This document shows, piece by piece, positions 34,098 through 44,800 of a stretch of 64,000 nt of DNA (position 1 is its first letter; every line of letters begins with the position of its first letter). The position numbers and the translations under genes were made by a program. The notes below the pieces were generated by a model. It saw only the letters and a program-made list of their open reading frames with translations. It was not told the origin of the DNA and searched no databases. The DNA comes from an uncultured Bacteroidia bacterium (lineage in GTDB: Bacteria; Bacteroidota; Bacteroidia; Bacteroidales; F082), in assembly GCA_902786745.1 (NCBI GenBank), contig CADADR010000009.1, forward strand, positions 57,170-121,169, read 5' to 3'.

Positions 34098-35399
34098 TCA
34101 TTTGTATTTACGCTTCATAAACCAACGCTCATACACCGAAACGCCCACATTCACCTTCAGATAACGTTCTTGTATCAGGCCGGCATCGCGGGTGCCATAC
34201 TGCCCGACTTCAAGGGCAAGGTTAACCTTCGAGAGGGTCTTGGGCAGCGGCAATGACATGCCAGCAGTGAAGCCCACCTTATTAATATGATGCTCGCCAC
34301 CATCGTTACCGGGGAGGCAAATGAAGCCACGCTCATAGAAGCCGCCAATGCGATAGGCAACACGCGAGAAATAGCCCGTCACGGAGGTGTGGCGCGGGAT
34401 GAATTCGCCACCGGCACTCACGCTCCAAGCGTCCTGAAGCACATCACTCGCCCCTTCACGGGCGAACTTCGACCATTGCATCCAGTTGAAGTCGGCGCCA
34501 AGGGTCCAGCGGTCGTCCTTTTGAAGGGCGACACCAACGCCAAAGCCTTGCGGCATGGTGATCTTCGTGCTATTGGTTTGGTTGGATACCGTGTCGATGA
34601 CGAACTCCACTCCTGTGTCGATGTCTTCCTCGAAAGAACGAACAAAAAGGGTCTGTTTGCCCTTGAGTCTGACCTTCTGATTATAGGTCAAACCAAGACT
34701 CAAGTGCATATCGTTGGCAACATCGAAGTTGCAGAGCGCACCATAATCAAACATGAACGAGCTCACCATCAAGTCGACACTGCGACGGGTTCCAATGTAA
34801 TAAGCCGAGTCGGGGAAATAAAGGGTGGTCTCCGTCTGGGTGTCGCCAAACACGTAATGCACGTTGGTTCCAACAGCCACGTGTTTCCCGATCTTGAAGG
34901 CATTGCCCAAGAAGGCCTGGTTGAGACCGCCCGCACCTTTGAAACGTGTGGCGATGTTGCCCACTTCAGACACATTTGACTTGACTAGCATGGTATAGCC
35001 CGAGGTACTATAAGGCTGCACACCCAAGGCCATACGCCACCAAGGTGTCACGCCAAAGGCCATCGACACATAGTCGAAAGAAGCGTTAGCCGACTTCTCC
35101 GACAGGTTGGAAGTGCTGAACGTCGATGACTTGAAATACAAACCGGCATCGAAAAGGAAAGCCAGCGAGTCAATCTTCGCATAGGAAGCCGGATTCTCGG
35201 CATTGATCATCCCTCCTCCGTATAAGGCATTGGCCGTTCCGCCCATACCTTGTAGCCTGGCATTCATCGACTTGTCTCTCACCTGCCCCACTCCAAAAAG
35301 TGAATAAGGAGAATCGACATCCGCTTGGGCCATCACATCAATGCTGAGACCAGCCGCAAGCAGCAACATTATAATGCTTTTCAACAATACATTTCTCAT
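34098..35399 (-). CDS. FadL-like outer-membrane beta-barrel protein
   Basis: 433 residues from MRNVLLKSIIML (an ATG 12 codons earlier precedes a weaker signal sequence). The signal peptide ends VMA before Gln. The early segment MNARLQGMGGTANALYGGGMINAENPASYA carries the G-M-G-G-x-x-x-A and NPAS motifs typical of the FadL/OmpP1 and PorV barrels, followed by long amphipathic strands to the end. It should be a 14-stranded outer-membrane channel for hydrophobic molecules, or an outer-membrane assembly protein. It is the first gene of the minus-strand cluster that runs through TPR, lptC and CNNM genes. Confidence 0.8.
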   Translation of the reverse strand: MRNVLLKSIIMLLLAAGLSIDVMAQADVDSPYSLFGVGQVRDKSMNARLQGMGGTANALYGGGMINAENPASYAKIDSLAFLFDAGLYFKSSTFSTSNLSEKSANASFDYVSMAFGVTPWWRMALGVQPYSTSGYTMLVKSNVSEVGNIATRFKGAGGLNQAFLGNAFKIGKHVAVGTNVHYVFGDTQTETTLYFPDSAYYIGTRRSVDLMVSSFMFDYGALCNFDVANDMHLSLGLTYNQKVRLKGKQTLFVRSFEEDIDTGVEFVIDTVSNQTNSTKITMPQGFGVGVALQKDDRWTLGADFNWMQWSKFAREGASDVLQDAWSVSAGGEFIPRHTSVTGYFSRVAYRIGGFYERGFICLPGNDGGEHHINKVGFTAGMSLPLPKTLSKVNLALEVGQYGTRDAGLIQERYLKVNVGVSVYERWFMKRKYK

Positions 35400-35564
35400 A
35401 AGTAAAATCTTACGCGCGCTCTTTTGAGCGTGCAAATATCCGATTTTTTAACTCTTTGAGCAAGTTTTTATTGCCTATTTTATAACCCTCGTTTTGCATC
35501 TCATTGAATTTCAACAAGAAAGAATTTGAAAAGCAAAAAAAATGTTGATTTTGAAGATTTTTCC

Positions 35565-35594
35565 TTGACGCAAAAGAAAAAAGTCGTACTTTTG
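35565..35594 (+). promoter_or_regulatory. Promoter for tRNA-Phe
   Basis: TTG at 35565-35567 and TACTTTTG at 35587-35594, 19-bp spacer. Confidence 0.75.
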
Positions 35595-35609
35595 CAGCGC
35601 AAAAACGGA

Positions 35610-35682
<73 letters not shown>

Positions 35683-35693
35683 CGTAAAACAGA

Positions 35694-35718
35694 AGCCAGA
35701 CGATGTCTGGCTTTTTTT
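35694..35718 (+). terminator. Terminator after tRNA-Phe
   Basis: AGCCAGAC, loop GAT, GTCTGGCT, then a run of T. Confidence 0.85.
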
Positions 35719-35722
35719 GTTG

Positions 35723-35754
35723 TTGCTGTGAGATATCATTTTTTCGTACTTTTG
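35723..35754 (+). promoter_or_regulatory. Promoter for lnt-dus
   Basis: TTG at 35723-35725 and TACTTTTG at 35747-35754; spacer 21 bp. Twenty bases upstream of the lnt ATG. Confidence 0.6.
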
Positions 35755-35773
35755 CGCAAATTTTCTGAATCCT

Positions 35774-37441
35774 ATGACGAGAAAAAAGAAAAGCCAAGCT
35801 TCCGTATCATCACGAGGAGCGAAAGGGCATAAGACATACAACATCATCATGGCCTTGTTGACAGGAGGATTGCTCACGGCAGCCTGGCCTACCTGGGGCA
35901 TCGCACCGCTGGCATTTATCGGATTCGTCCCCTTGCTGTTGCTCGAGGACCGCATCGCGAAAGGCGAGAGAGGCAAGTTGTTTTGGCTGTCGTTTCTTGC
36001 CTTCCTCGTCTGGAATGTGGCCACCACATGGTGGGTTTGGAACGCCACTCCCGCCGCCATCGCCGCATGGGTGCTGAACGCGCTGTTTATGGCTACCGTC
36101 TTCATCGTGTTTCACTTTACGAAGAAGACGGTCTGCAACAACCCCATGGGCAATTTCTTCCTCATCCCCTATTGGATGGCATTTGAAATGCTCACCTATC
36201 TTTGGGCCGCCAAATGGCCTTGGCTCAACCTCGGCAACGTGTTTTCCACAAGCCACGAATGGATACAATGGTACGAATACACGGGCGTGGCCGGCGGAAC
36301 GCTTTGGGTTTTGTTGGTCAACATACTGATTGCCAATATTATTCAGTATTTCAAGTCGAGAGAGATCAAGCCGCTCCTTATTAATATCGGTTGCGAAGTA
36401 GTTGTGGTTCTCCTCCCCATCATCCTCAGCACACAGGTCTACAAACATTATGAAGACCAAGGCACCGACACCGAAGTCGTCGTCGTGCAGCAGAACTGCG
36501 ACCCCTGGAACGAACAGTTCGACCATCAGTTTGACCAACAAGTCATACAAAATAATATCAACCTGTCGCTACCCCTTCTCTCGCCCAACACCCGATTTGT
36601 GGTCAGCAGCGAGTCGGCCATTCAGGAAGGTATATGGCTTGACAGGACTAGTGACTCTCGCTCGTTGAAGACACTGCATGACTATGTTCAACGCTTCCCA
36701 AAGTTCGCCTTTGTCATCGGTGGCACCACCATGGAGTGGGTACCCGAGGGCATGGAAGATGATTTCCCGGCACGTGAAGCGGGACTCAACCGTTATTACT
36801 ATTGCCACAACTCCGCCCTGCTGATCGACACCGTAAACATGCAGCACCGCAACAAGTCGCAACTCACGCCTGGCGTGGAGGCCATCCCCGAATGGATGGG
36901 CTTTTTGAAAAACTACAGCCTCACTATGGGCATTGCGCGCGGCACCTTGAAGACCGACCCCGAAGCCAAGGTAATGTCATTTGGCGACCACAAGGTTGGC
37001 GTAGCCATCTGTTATGAGTCGGCTTTCGGCGAATACGTCGGTTCGTTCTGCAAGAAAGGCGCCGACCTGCTCTTCGTCATTACCAACGACGGCTGGTGGG
37101 GCGACACACCGGGTTATAGGCAGCACTTCGAGTTCTCGAAGCTGCGTGCCATAGAGAACCGCCGTTGCATCGCACGTTCGGCCAACACGGGTCGCTCAGG
37201 ATTCTTCAACCAACGCGGCGACGTGCTGCAACAGACCGAATATTGGGTGCCTACAGCCATCAAGGAGACGCTGAAAGCCAACACGAAGGTGACCTTCTAC
37301 GCGAAGCATGGCGATTATCTCAGCCGCATTGCCGTCTACCTTACCTTTGTGCTGCTCATCACTTGGATAGCCAAGTCGCTATTCGACCTCGGAAAGAACA
37401 GAAAAGCCGTCAAAGCCACTGGCACCAGAAAGAAAAAATGA
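35774..37441 (+). CDS. lnt: Apolipoprotein N-acyltransferase
   Basis: 555 residues. Several N-terminal membrane spans (IMALLTGGLLTAAWPTWGIAPLAFIGFVPLLLL; LFWLSFLAFLVWNVATTWWVWNATPAAIAAWVLNALFMATVF, cited as regions) are followed by a periplasmic nitrilase domain and a last span (IAVYLTFVLLITWIA). The catalytic set is visible: Glu in SSESAIQEG, Lys in the KTDPEAKVMSF region and Cys413 in VAICYESAFG. Lnt adds the third acyl chain to lipoproteins in the inner membrane. The stop overlaps the dus start (ATGA at 37438-37441). At least eight lipoproteins are encoded in this window. Confidence 0.93.
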   Translation: MTRKKKSQASVSSRGAKGHKTYNIIMALLTGGLLTAAWPTWGIAPLAFIGFVPLLLLEDRIAKGERGKLFWLSFLAFLVWNVATTWWVWNATPAAIAAWVLNALFMATVFIVFHFTKKTVCNNPMGNFFLIPYWMAFEMLTYLWAAKWPWLNLGNVFSTSHEWIQWYEYTGVAGGTLWVLLVNILIANIIQYFKSREIKPLLINIGCEVVVVLLPIILSTQVYKHYEDQGTDTEVVVVQQNCDPWNEQFDHQFDQQVIQNNINLSLPLLSPNTRFVVSSESAIQEGIWLDRTSDSRSLKTLHDYVQRFPKFAFVIGGTTMEWVPEGMEDDFPAREAGLNRYYYCHNSALLIDTVNMQHRNKSQLTPGVEAIPEWMGFLKNYSLTMGIARGTLKTDPEAKVMSFGDHKVGVAICYESAFGEYVGSFCKKGADLLFVITNDGWWGDTPGYRQHFEFSKLRAIENRRCIARSANTGRSGFFNQRGDVLQQTEYWVPTAIKETLKANTKVTFYAKHGDYLSRIAVYLTFVLLITWIAKSLFDLGKNRKAVKATGTRKKK

Positions 37442-38394
37442 ACCAAGTCTTCCTCTCTTTAGGTCCTTTCCAGGGCATCACCGATGCGCCCTTCCGCAAC
37501 GTGTTTAAGCGGCATTTCGGTGGCATCGACAAGTTCTACACGCCGTTTTTCACTGGCATACACAAGGAAGAACACGACAAAAACCTGCAAGGCGAGGAAA
37601 TTGACCCGAGATACAACGACGTGGAAACACTGACGCCCCAGATCCTCAGCACCGACGCGGAGGAAATCCTGCGTTTCGCCAAGCAATGCCAGCAGCTGGG
37701 CTACAAGGAAATCAACCTCAACATGGGTTGTCCCTTTCCCCGCGTGGCCAACAAGAAACGGGGCAGTGGGCTCCTGCTCTACCCTGAAAAGGTGGAGGAC
37801 ATGCTGGACAGGGTTTTCGGCGAAATCGACATCAAGTTCAGTGTGAAGTGCCGCTTGGGATATTTCAACCCGGAGGAGATTGATGCCATCATCCCTATCT
37901 TCAACAAGTATCCTTTGAGCGAACTGATCATCCATCCGCGCATCGGAAAGCAGCTATACAAGGGTGAAGCCGATGTGGAACGCTTTAAGGCTTTGATGCC
38001 TTCCATAAAAGCGCCGTTGGTGTATAATGGCGATATCGTTTCGGTGGAAAGCTTTAACCGCATCAGCAATGCAGTGCAACCAGTGAACCAGTTCATGTTG
38101 GGACGAGGCATTTTGGCGAACCCGTTCTTGGCTGAACAGATTAAAAACAACACAGCACCCACCCACGACAAAACGGAACGTCTTCACAATTACGTCCTCG
38201 ACCTGTATGAAGACCGCCTGCGTCATGCTGGTGGCAGCCCTAAGGTGTTGGGGCGCATGAAAGAACTGTGGTCGTATCTGATGAACAGCTTTGAAGAGCC
38301 GCAGGTGGTTTGGCGGAAAATCAAAAAGCTTAATGCACTGAAGGAATACGAGGATGCCGTTGAGGCCATCTTCAAGGAAATCCCAATCAAATAA
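37438..38394 (+). CDS. tRNA-dihydrouridine synthase family protein
   Basis: 318 residues from MNQVFLSLGPFQGITDAPFR. The flavoprotein TIM barrel shows the Dus features: LGPFQGITDAPFRNVFKRHFG at the start (FMN), INLNMGCPFPRVANKKRGSGLL with the catalytic Cys, SVKCRLGY, IIHPRIGKQLYKGEAD, VYNGDIVSVESFNRI and FMLGRGILANPFL. Dus enzymes reduce uridine to dihydrouridine in tRNA D loops using NADPH and FMN. Which position it modifies cannot be told. Coupled to lnt by a 4-bp overlap. Confidence 0.93.
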   Translation: MNQVFLSLGPFQGITDAPFRNVFKRHFGGIDKFYTPFFTGIHKEEHDKNLQGEEIDPRYNDVETLTPQILSTDAEEILRFAKQCQQLGYKEINLNMGCPFPRVANKKRGSGLLLYPEKVEDMLDRVFGEIDIKFSVKCRLGYFNPEEIDAIIPIFNKYPLSELIIHPRIGKQLYKGEADVERFKALMPSIKAPLVYNGDIVSVESFNRISNAVQPVNQFMLGRGILANPFLAEQIKNNTAPTHDKTERLHNYVLDLYEDRLRHAGGSPKVLGRMKELWSYLMNSFEEPQVVWRKIKKLNALKEYEDAVEAIFKEIPIK

Positions 38395-38426
38395 AAAAAG
38401 CCCACCGTTTGGTGGGCTTTTTCTTT
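38394..38426. terminator. Bidirectional terminator
   Basis: AAAAGCCCACC at 38396-38406, GTTT loop, GGTGGGCTTTT at 38411-38421, between convergent dus and rocD. Confidence 0.9.
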
Positions 38427-38433
38427 CGTTTCA

Positions 38434-39666
38434 TCATTCGAACGAGGCGATGGCCTTCTTGATGATTTCGATGGCTTCGCGGAGCTCGGCCTCGGTGATG
38501 ACCAAGGGCGGAGCGAAACGGATGATGTGCTGATGGGTGGGCTTGGCCAGCAGGCCGAGGTCACGCATCTTGAGGCACACATCCCAAGCCTCCTTACCGT
38601 CTTTGGGCTTAATGATGACGGCGTTCAACAAGCCTTTACCACGCACCTTCTCGATCATCGGGCTCTTGATCTTACCGATTTCCTCGCGGAAGATCTTACC
38701 GAGACGCTCAGCGTTTTCCATCAGGTGTTCTTCCTTGATGACCTCAAGGGCGGCGATGCTCACGCGGGCAGCGATGGGGTTGCCACCGAAGGTTGAGCCG
38801 TGCTCACCGGGCTTGATGTTCAGCATGATATCGTCGTCGGCCAAAACGCAGGAGACTGGCACCACACCACCACCGAGGGCCTTGCCCAGGATGAGGATGT
38901 CGGGGCGCACGCCTTCGTGGTCGCAAGCCAGCATCTTACCCGTACGGGCGATACCGCACTGCACCTCGTCGGCCATGAACAGCACGTTATACTTCTTGCA
39001 GATGTCGTAGCACTTCTTCAGGTAACCATCATCCGGCACGTAGACACCAGCTTCACCTTGTATGGGCTCCAGCAAGAAACCAGCGATTTCCTTGCCTTCC
39101 TTAGCCAGCACTTGCTCCAGAGCATCAGGGTCGTTATAAGGGATGCGGATGAAACCGGGAGTCATGGGGCCGTAGTTGGCATACGACTCGGGGTCGTTAC
39201 TCATCGTGATGATGGTAATGGTACGGCCGTGGAAGTTACCTTCGCAGCACACGATCTTCACCTTATCGTTCGGGATACCCTTCTTGACGACACCCCAACG
39301 GCGGGCGAGCTTCAGACCTGTCTCGTCGGCTTCGGCGCCCGAGTTCATAGGCAGCACCTTGTCGTAGCCGAAGTATTCGGTCACATACTTTTCCCACACG
39401 CCGAGAGCGTCGTTGTAGAAAGCGCGGCTGCTGAGGGTGAGGCGCTCGGCCTGGTCGGTCATGGCCTTGATGATTTTCGGGTGGCAGTGGCCTTGGTTGA
39501 CGGCGGAATAAGCCGACAGGAAGTCAAAATACTCTTTGCCTTCGACGTCCCACACTTTGGCGCCCTTACCTTTGGCGAGGACAACCGGCAGTGGGTGATA
39601 GTTATGGGCACCGTACTTGGCTTCCAGGTCCATAGCTTGTTGTGATGATGTGATTTTTTCGATCAT
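38434..39666 (-). CDS. rocD: Ornithine aminotransferase
   Basis: 410 residues, a class III PLP aminotransferase. Pieces typical of ornithine-oxo-acid transaminase: [91 protein letters not shown] and [13 protein letters not shown] with the PLP lysine. It interconverts ornithine and glutamate semialdehyde, linking arginine, proline and glutamate. Single gene with a promoter at 39714-39721. Confidence 0.95.
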   Translation of the reverse strand: MIEKITSSQQAMDLEAKYGAHNYHPLPVVLAKGKGAKVWDVEGKEYFDFLSAYSAVNQGHCHPKIIKAMTDQAERLTLSSRAFYNDALGVWEKYVTEYFGYDKVLPMNSGAEADETGLKLARRWGVVKKGIPNDKVKIVCCEGNFHGRTITIITMSNDPESYANYGPMTPGFIRIPYNDPDALEQVLAKEGKEIAGFLLEPIQGEAGVYVPDDGYLKKCYDICKKYNVLFMADEVQCGIARTGKMLACDHEGVRPDILILGKALGGGVVPVSCVLADDDIMLNIKPGEHGSTFGGNPIAARVSIAALEVIKEEHLMENAERLGKIFREEIGKIKSPMIEKVRGKGLLNAVIIKPKDGKEAWDVCLKMRDLGLLAKPTHQHIIRFAPPLVITEAELREAIEIIKKAIASFE

Positions 39667-39713
39667 GATTGTTGTTTATTTAAAATTTAAGATTTAAGAT
39701 TCAAAAACTCGTG

Positions 39714-39721
39714 CAAAGGTA
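39714..39721 (-). promoter_or_regulatory. Promoter -7 element for rocD
   Basis: TACCTTTG on the minus strand, 48 bp upstream of the start. Confidence 0.6.
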
Positions 39722-39739
39722 GGATTTTATTTCATGACT

Positions 39740-41149
39740 TCACACTTTTGCCCGTTTTTTCCGAACAATTTTGTAGGCCACAAACAAAACCAGGACAAAA
39801 AGCGCGATAGCCAAAAGACCAAAGAACGCCAAACGATAATGGTCGCGTTGGGATTGGAGGGCTTGTATTTGGGCGTTTTGGGATTCATGTTGCTTCAACA
39901 AGCCTTCGGTGTGGTATCTCATTTCGGTCAGTTCTTCATCCAAAGCATTATTCTCATTGATAATACCATCATAGTTATCCAGCATCAATCCCAATTCTTT
40001 CTTCATTTCCATCAGTTGACCCAACCTGGCATAATCAGCAATCAAATATGGACGAACCGTATTGACATATAATTGGTTTCCTTTGTCTGAAGACAATTCC
40101 ATACACCTTCTCAGATAAATGGCAGATGTCGTGAAATCCCCAATTTCATTGTAATGAATACCGAGATTTTTATAAGCCTCCAACATGCCTTTAGTGAAAC
40201 CTATCGTTTGCGAAGAATGGAGTGCAGACTGATACAGATTTATCGCGTCCTTCTCCTTTCCCAAGTATTTCAAAACATTACCTAATTCCAATTCACCCTC
40301 TATCAATGTGATACGATCGCCAAGTTTTTCGGCAAGTAAGGTTGACTTTTTGAGATAGACCAATGCTGAATCCATGTCTATATGGCCGGTAGCATAGACC
40401 GTACCTATGTTTTGATACGCATGAACCAAAGAAGCCTCATCATTAAATTGTTCAAACACAGGTATCACATTTTGCAACAATAATAGCGCTTTATCAAATT
40501 GTTGCCTTTCAACATAAATATTACTAATGTTGTTGTCACATTGAGCGACAGAAAGCGTATCTTGAAGCCGCTCGTAGATTTGACGAGCCTCCTTGAAACT
40601 GTTCATTGCCTTGTCAAAAATGCCTTGTTGAAAATACAAATAGGCCATGCCATTGTAGACATCTGCGCAATTTGCTTCATCGCCAAGGGCTTCCGACACT
40701 ATTAGAGTTTTCCGATAAGTCGCCAAAGCAGAGTCTATCTCTCCCATGTAAAGCTCAACATACCCCTTATAATTCAAGATGTCCATGAGTTGTTCGGATG
40801 CTTCCTTTCGGTTATCCAAAACATTCAATGCAGCCACAAACTGTTCATGAGCAAAATCAAACTCATAATGATGCAAATAGCGCAATCCAATTTTCCAATA
40901 GGCTTTGGCTACCAACTCGTCATCTTGCAGATTCTTGGATTCCATAATGGCTCTCTCACCCCAGCTAATACAGTCATCGAAAGAAAAATCGACAAAAGCC
41001 CTTGAAAGTTCAAGCATAGTCTCCACCCTTTCTTTCCCTTCCTGCTTAGCCATAACGTTTTCGAGACTGTCAATGACCCGCATCTCGTCCTGTGCGTAAA
41101 CGCCAATGGTCAAACAAAAGAAAACCAATATATTAAGCCACAGTCTCAT
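39740..41149 (-). CDS. Exported TPR protein with C-terminal membrane anchor
   Basis: 469 residues. The signal peptide ends VYA before Gln. Eight or so tetratricopeptide repeats cover residues about 30-380 (CISWGERAIMES; YWKIGLRYLHHYEFDFAHEQFVAAL; YNGMAYLYFQQGIFDKAMNSFKEARQIYERL; AYKNLGIHYNEIGDFTTSAIYLRRCMEL). A coiled coil (about 400-440) leads to one membrane span, AFFGLLAIALFVLVLFVAYKIV, and a short basic tail. This is the sensor half of the TPR-type histidine kinases or transcription regulators common in Bacteroidota, but without an output domain. Its start overlaps the stop of the hydrolase gene upstream (41147-41151). Partner unknown. Confidence 0.8.
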   Translation of the reverse strand: MRLWLNILVFFCLTIGVYAQDEMRVIDSLENVMAKQEGKERVETMLELSRAFVDFSFDDCISWGERAIMESKNLQDDELVAKAYWKIGLRYLHHYEFDFAHEQFVAALNVLDNRKEASEQLMDILNYKGYVELYMGEIDSALATYRKTLIVSEALGDEANCADVYNGMAYLYFQQGIFDKAMNSFKEARQIYERLQDTLSVAQCDNNISNIYVERQQFDKALLLLQNVIPVFEQFNDEASLVHAYQNIGTVYATGHIDMDSALVYLKKSTLLAEKLGDRITLIEGELELGNVLKYLGKEKDAINLYQSALHSSQTIGFTKGMLEAYKNLGIHYNEIGDFTTSAIYLRRCMELSSDKGNQLYVNTVRPYLIADYARLGQLMEMKKELGLMLDNYDGIINENNALDEELTEMRYHTEGLLKQHESQNAQIQALQSQRDHYRLAFFGLLAIALFVLVLFVAYKIVRKKRAKV

Positions 41150-41790
41150 CAGAGGAACATATTATACCGTCTTTCGTCAAATATCGTCGTGCTCTCGCCG
41201 TGACCGGAATAGACTTCGGTGTCGTCGGGCAGGTGGAACAATCGCTCGATGATGCTTGTGCGGAGCTGCTCATAGTTACCACCTGGCAAATCGGTGCGAC
41301 CGATGCTGCGGCAAAAGAGGGCATCGCCCGTAAAGACCCAACCTTCGATTTCGGCGTAAAGGCTGATGCTGCCGATGGCATGACCGGGAGTGCTGATGAC
41401 CTCCAAAGTGCTTTCCCCTACCTTGATGGTTTCTCCATCCTCAAGGTCGCGATCGGGGAGCTCGCAATCACTGTCGAACGGCATTCCAAACAATTGAGCT
41501 TGTTGGTGCGAACGAAGGAAGTCGCTTTTCACATTGGGATGTGCAGCCACCTCAATGCCATAACGTTTTTTCACGGCCGCATTGCCAATGATATGGTCAA
41601 TATGGCCATGTGTGTTGATGGCCAAGATAGGTTTCAATCGATGGCTGTCGATGAAGCCGAAGAGCTCATTCTCTTCGCCTGCCGAGGAACAGCCCGGATC
41701 GATGATGACACACACTTTGCTTTCCTCATCGTAAACGACGTATGTGTTTTCCGCAAAAGGGTTGAAGACGAATTGTTCGAATTGGAGCAT
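41149..41790 (-). CDS. Metallo-beta-lactamase fold hydrolase (glyoxalase II-like)
   Basis: 213 residues from MLQFEQFVFNPFAENTYVVYD. The zinc motif is NTHGHIDHIIGN (HxHxDH), with further ligands in STPGHAIGSISLY, VFTGDALFCRSIGRTDL and VYSGHGEST. The shortened C-terminus lacks the full glutathione-binding helical domain of classical glyoxalase II; such proteins hydrolyse various thioesters or remain unassigned. A promoter sits at 41809-41816. Its TGA stop overlaps the ATG of the TPR membrane protein. Confidence 0.92.
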   Translation of the reverse strand: MLQFEQFVFNPFAENTYVVYDEESKVCVIIDPGCSSAGEENELFGFIDSHRLKPILAINTHGHIDHIIGNAAVKKRYGIEVAAHPNVKSDFLRSHQQAQLFGMPFDSDCELPDRDLEDGETIKVGESTLEVISTPGHAIGSISLYAEIEGWVFTGDALFCRSIGRTDLPGGNYEQLRTSIIERLFHLPDDTEVYSGHGESTTIFDERRYNMFL

Positions 41791-41808
41791 GATTTCAATA
41801 TTTCGGCG

Positions 41809-41816
41809 CAAAGGTA
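41809..41816 (-). promoter_or_regulatory. Promoter -7 element for the hydrolase-TPR pair
   Basis: TACCTTTG on the minus strand, 19 bp upstream of the hydrolase start. Confidence 0.6.
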
Positions 41817-41848
41817 GGGTTTTTCCACAACATTCTAAAGATTTTACC

Positions 41849-41856
41849 TATCTTTG
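41849..41856 (+). promoter_or_regulatory. Promoter -7 element for the three-module protein gene
   Basis: TATCTTTG, 19 bp upstream of the ATG at 41875. Confidence 0.6.
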
Positions 41857-41874
41857 TCCGCTAATTAGGAAAAC

Positions 41875-44800
41875 ATGTCGTTGAATAAAAAATACGCGTT
41901 TCTGTTTTTGCTGCTCATGGCCATGGCTCCCTTGGCCCATGCCCAGTTTTACAACGGCATGAACATGCCCTTCGGGAAGAACCGCGTGCAGTGGGCCGAC
42001 TTTCATTGGTCGTACTATATGAACGACAACTTCGACGTGTATTTCTACCAAGGCGGCAACGACCTTGCCCGTTATGCACAAGCCTATGCAAAGGACCAGA
42101 TCCCACAACTTGAAGCCCGCCTTAACAGCCGTTTCAGCAAGAAGATCCAGTTCATCGTGTTCAACAGCAAGGGCGACTTCAAGCAGAGCAACATCAACCT
42201 TGAGGAAGAGGAAAACGGCAACACGGGTGGCATCACCAAAATCATTGGCTCAAAGGTCATCTTGTATTTCGACGGTGACTACACCCACTTTGAAGCCCAG
42301 ATCCGCGAAGGTATTACAAGCCTGCTGTTCAGCCAGGTGATGAACGGCATCAGCGTCGGTTCGCAGATACGCAGTGCCTACCGCTACGACATCCCGCAAT
42401 GGTTCCAAGACGGCTTGGTGGCCTACATCGCCGGCAATTGGGACAGCCACAAGGAAGCCCAGCTGCAACGTGGCATCGTTTCAGGCAATTATAAAAAGAT
42501 CAACCATCTGCGTAACGACGACGCTTTGGTGGCAGGCTATTCGTTTTGGAATTTCATCGACGAGAAATACGGCAGCAAGTCGTTCAACGACATCCTGACC
42601 TTGGCCGAGAATACCCAAAGCGTGAAAAAGTCGCTGCTTTATGTCACCGGCAAGGAATACAAGGCTTTGATAGAAGAATGGTACGCTTTCTACAAGGCAC
42701 GTTACGAGACCATCATGAACCGTCAGCCTAACGAGCCGATGCGACTGAGGTATAAGAAATACCGTACTTTCACACAACCTAGCATCAGCCCGAACGGGAA
42801 ATATATCGCCTACGTCAGCAACGACGAAGGCAAAATCCGACTCTGGCTCGAAGACTTGCAGAGCGGCAAACGTAAACAGCTCTTCAGCGCAGGCTACCGC
42901 TCCGACGAGAACATCGACACCAGTTTCCCCTTGCTGGCATGGCATCCCAACAGCGAGATCCTGTCGTTCATCCTGGAAGAAGAAGGCAAGATACAGCTCT
43001 ACAACTTGGATGTCAACAGTGGCAAGAAAGCCAACACTTTCCTCTTTGACTTTCAGAAGGTCAGTTCCTTCTCCTATGCCCACAAGAGCCGAAAGATCGT
43101 GCTCGCCGCCACCCGTATGGGTAAGCCTGACATCTATGTCTACAACCTGTTCTCCAATACCTTGGAGCAAATCACCAACGACTGGCACACCGACCTCCAC
43201 CCTGTCTTCACCTTCGACGACCGACAGATCGTGTTCAGCTCGAACCGCGACAACGACACACTCAAGGCCAATGAGCAGATGGGCTTCCAAAACAAGCAGT
43301 TCGACCTGTATGCATACAACTACAATAACAAGTCGACAGTATTGCAAAACCTGACCCGACAGCGTATCTCCAACAGCATCATCCCTGAGCCGCTGAAAGA
43401 CGGCAGCCTGCTCTACCTGAACGACACCAGCGGCTACTATAACCTCTATCAAATCCGCTTCGACAGTGCCATCAGCCACATCGACACCATCGTGCATTAC
43501 CGCTATTTCGGTAAGAAAGAACAACTTACCGACTATTCCGCCAACATCATCGACTATACCTATCTGCCACGCGACCACAAAGCCGCCATGCTGATGGCCG
43601 ACAAAAACGGAGAGAAGTTCTTCATGTCGCCTATTCTGCGCGGTCACGACGAGAACATCAGCCAAATGAGCCCGTATGCGCAGAAACGTCTCTTTAACGA
43701 TTTGACACAGAAAGAAAGCGACTCCATCACCGAGCCCATCTCCAAACACCGTTTCTCGGCCAGTTACCGTTACAGTAGGCGTAAAAAGCCCATCAACGGA
43801 CCGATTGGCGGCGACACCCTCCAACCCGTGGTGCAAAGCCATGCACCTGCTCCTACGCAACCCCGCCCGAAGGATACCATACAAAGACCGAACAACTACT
43901 ACGTAGAGCTCTTCGCTGACCAGCTGATGAGCCAGATCGACTTCAGCAGCATGAACTACAGCTACCAGCCCTTCACAGGCGGTAACGCTCCCATTTACCT
44001 CTACTCGGGCTTCAACATCTTCCTTGGCACGGTCATGAAAGACCTCATGGAAGACTACAAGATCGAACTTGGCGTCAAACTCAACACCACCCTCACCAAC
44101 AACGAATACATGCTGCGTTTCAGCGACTTCAGCAAACGCACTGACCGCAGCATCACCCTGCACCGCTATGTCACCGACGACTATTCCAAGTTCTACTATC
44201 GTACCTTTACCAACGAAGCCTTCTATACGCTGAGCTATCCTTTCAGCGAGATCCTGAGCCTCAGAGGCACGGCCATCTACAGGCTCGACCACAGGGTCAA
44301 CCTCTCCATCGACGACTACAGCCTGGCTGACAAGGATGTCTACGAGAATTGGGGCGGCTTGCGTGCCGAACTCGTCTACGACAACGCGAAGAAAATCGGG
44401 ACCAACCTGCTCGTCGGGGCAAGAGGCAAGGTGTTTGCCGAATACTACCAACGCATTGCACGCAACACCAATAATATGGTCGTCGTCGGCTTCGACTACC
44501 GCCACTACACACGCATCAGCCGCAACTTCATTTGGGCCAATCGCATCGCAGGCAGCAGCTCCTTCGGCCAGCAGAAGCTCATCTATTACATGGGCGGTGT
44601 CGACAATTGGATCCTGGCCACTTTCGACCAAGGCGCGCCCATCGACTACACGCAAAACTATGCCTATCAAACCTTGGCCACCAATATGCGTGGCTTCCAG
44701 CAGAATATTAGAAACGGAAACAACTTCGTGGTCTTGAATAGCGAACTACGTTTCCCGGTGTTCAGCTATTTCATGAACCGACCCATCAACATGAAATTCA

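Noticed and set aside
42481..44670. 729-codon open frame on the minus strand inside the three-module outer-membrane protein gene
   Set aside because: Shadow of a strongly coding plus-strand gene; no start signals, valine/aspartate-rich composition and no domain, as expected for the antisense of codon-biased DNA.
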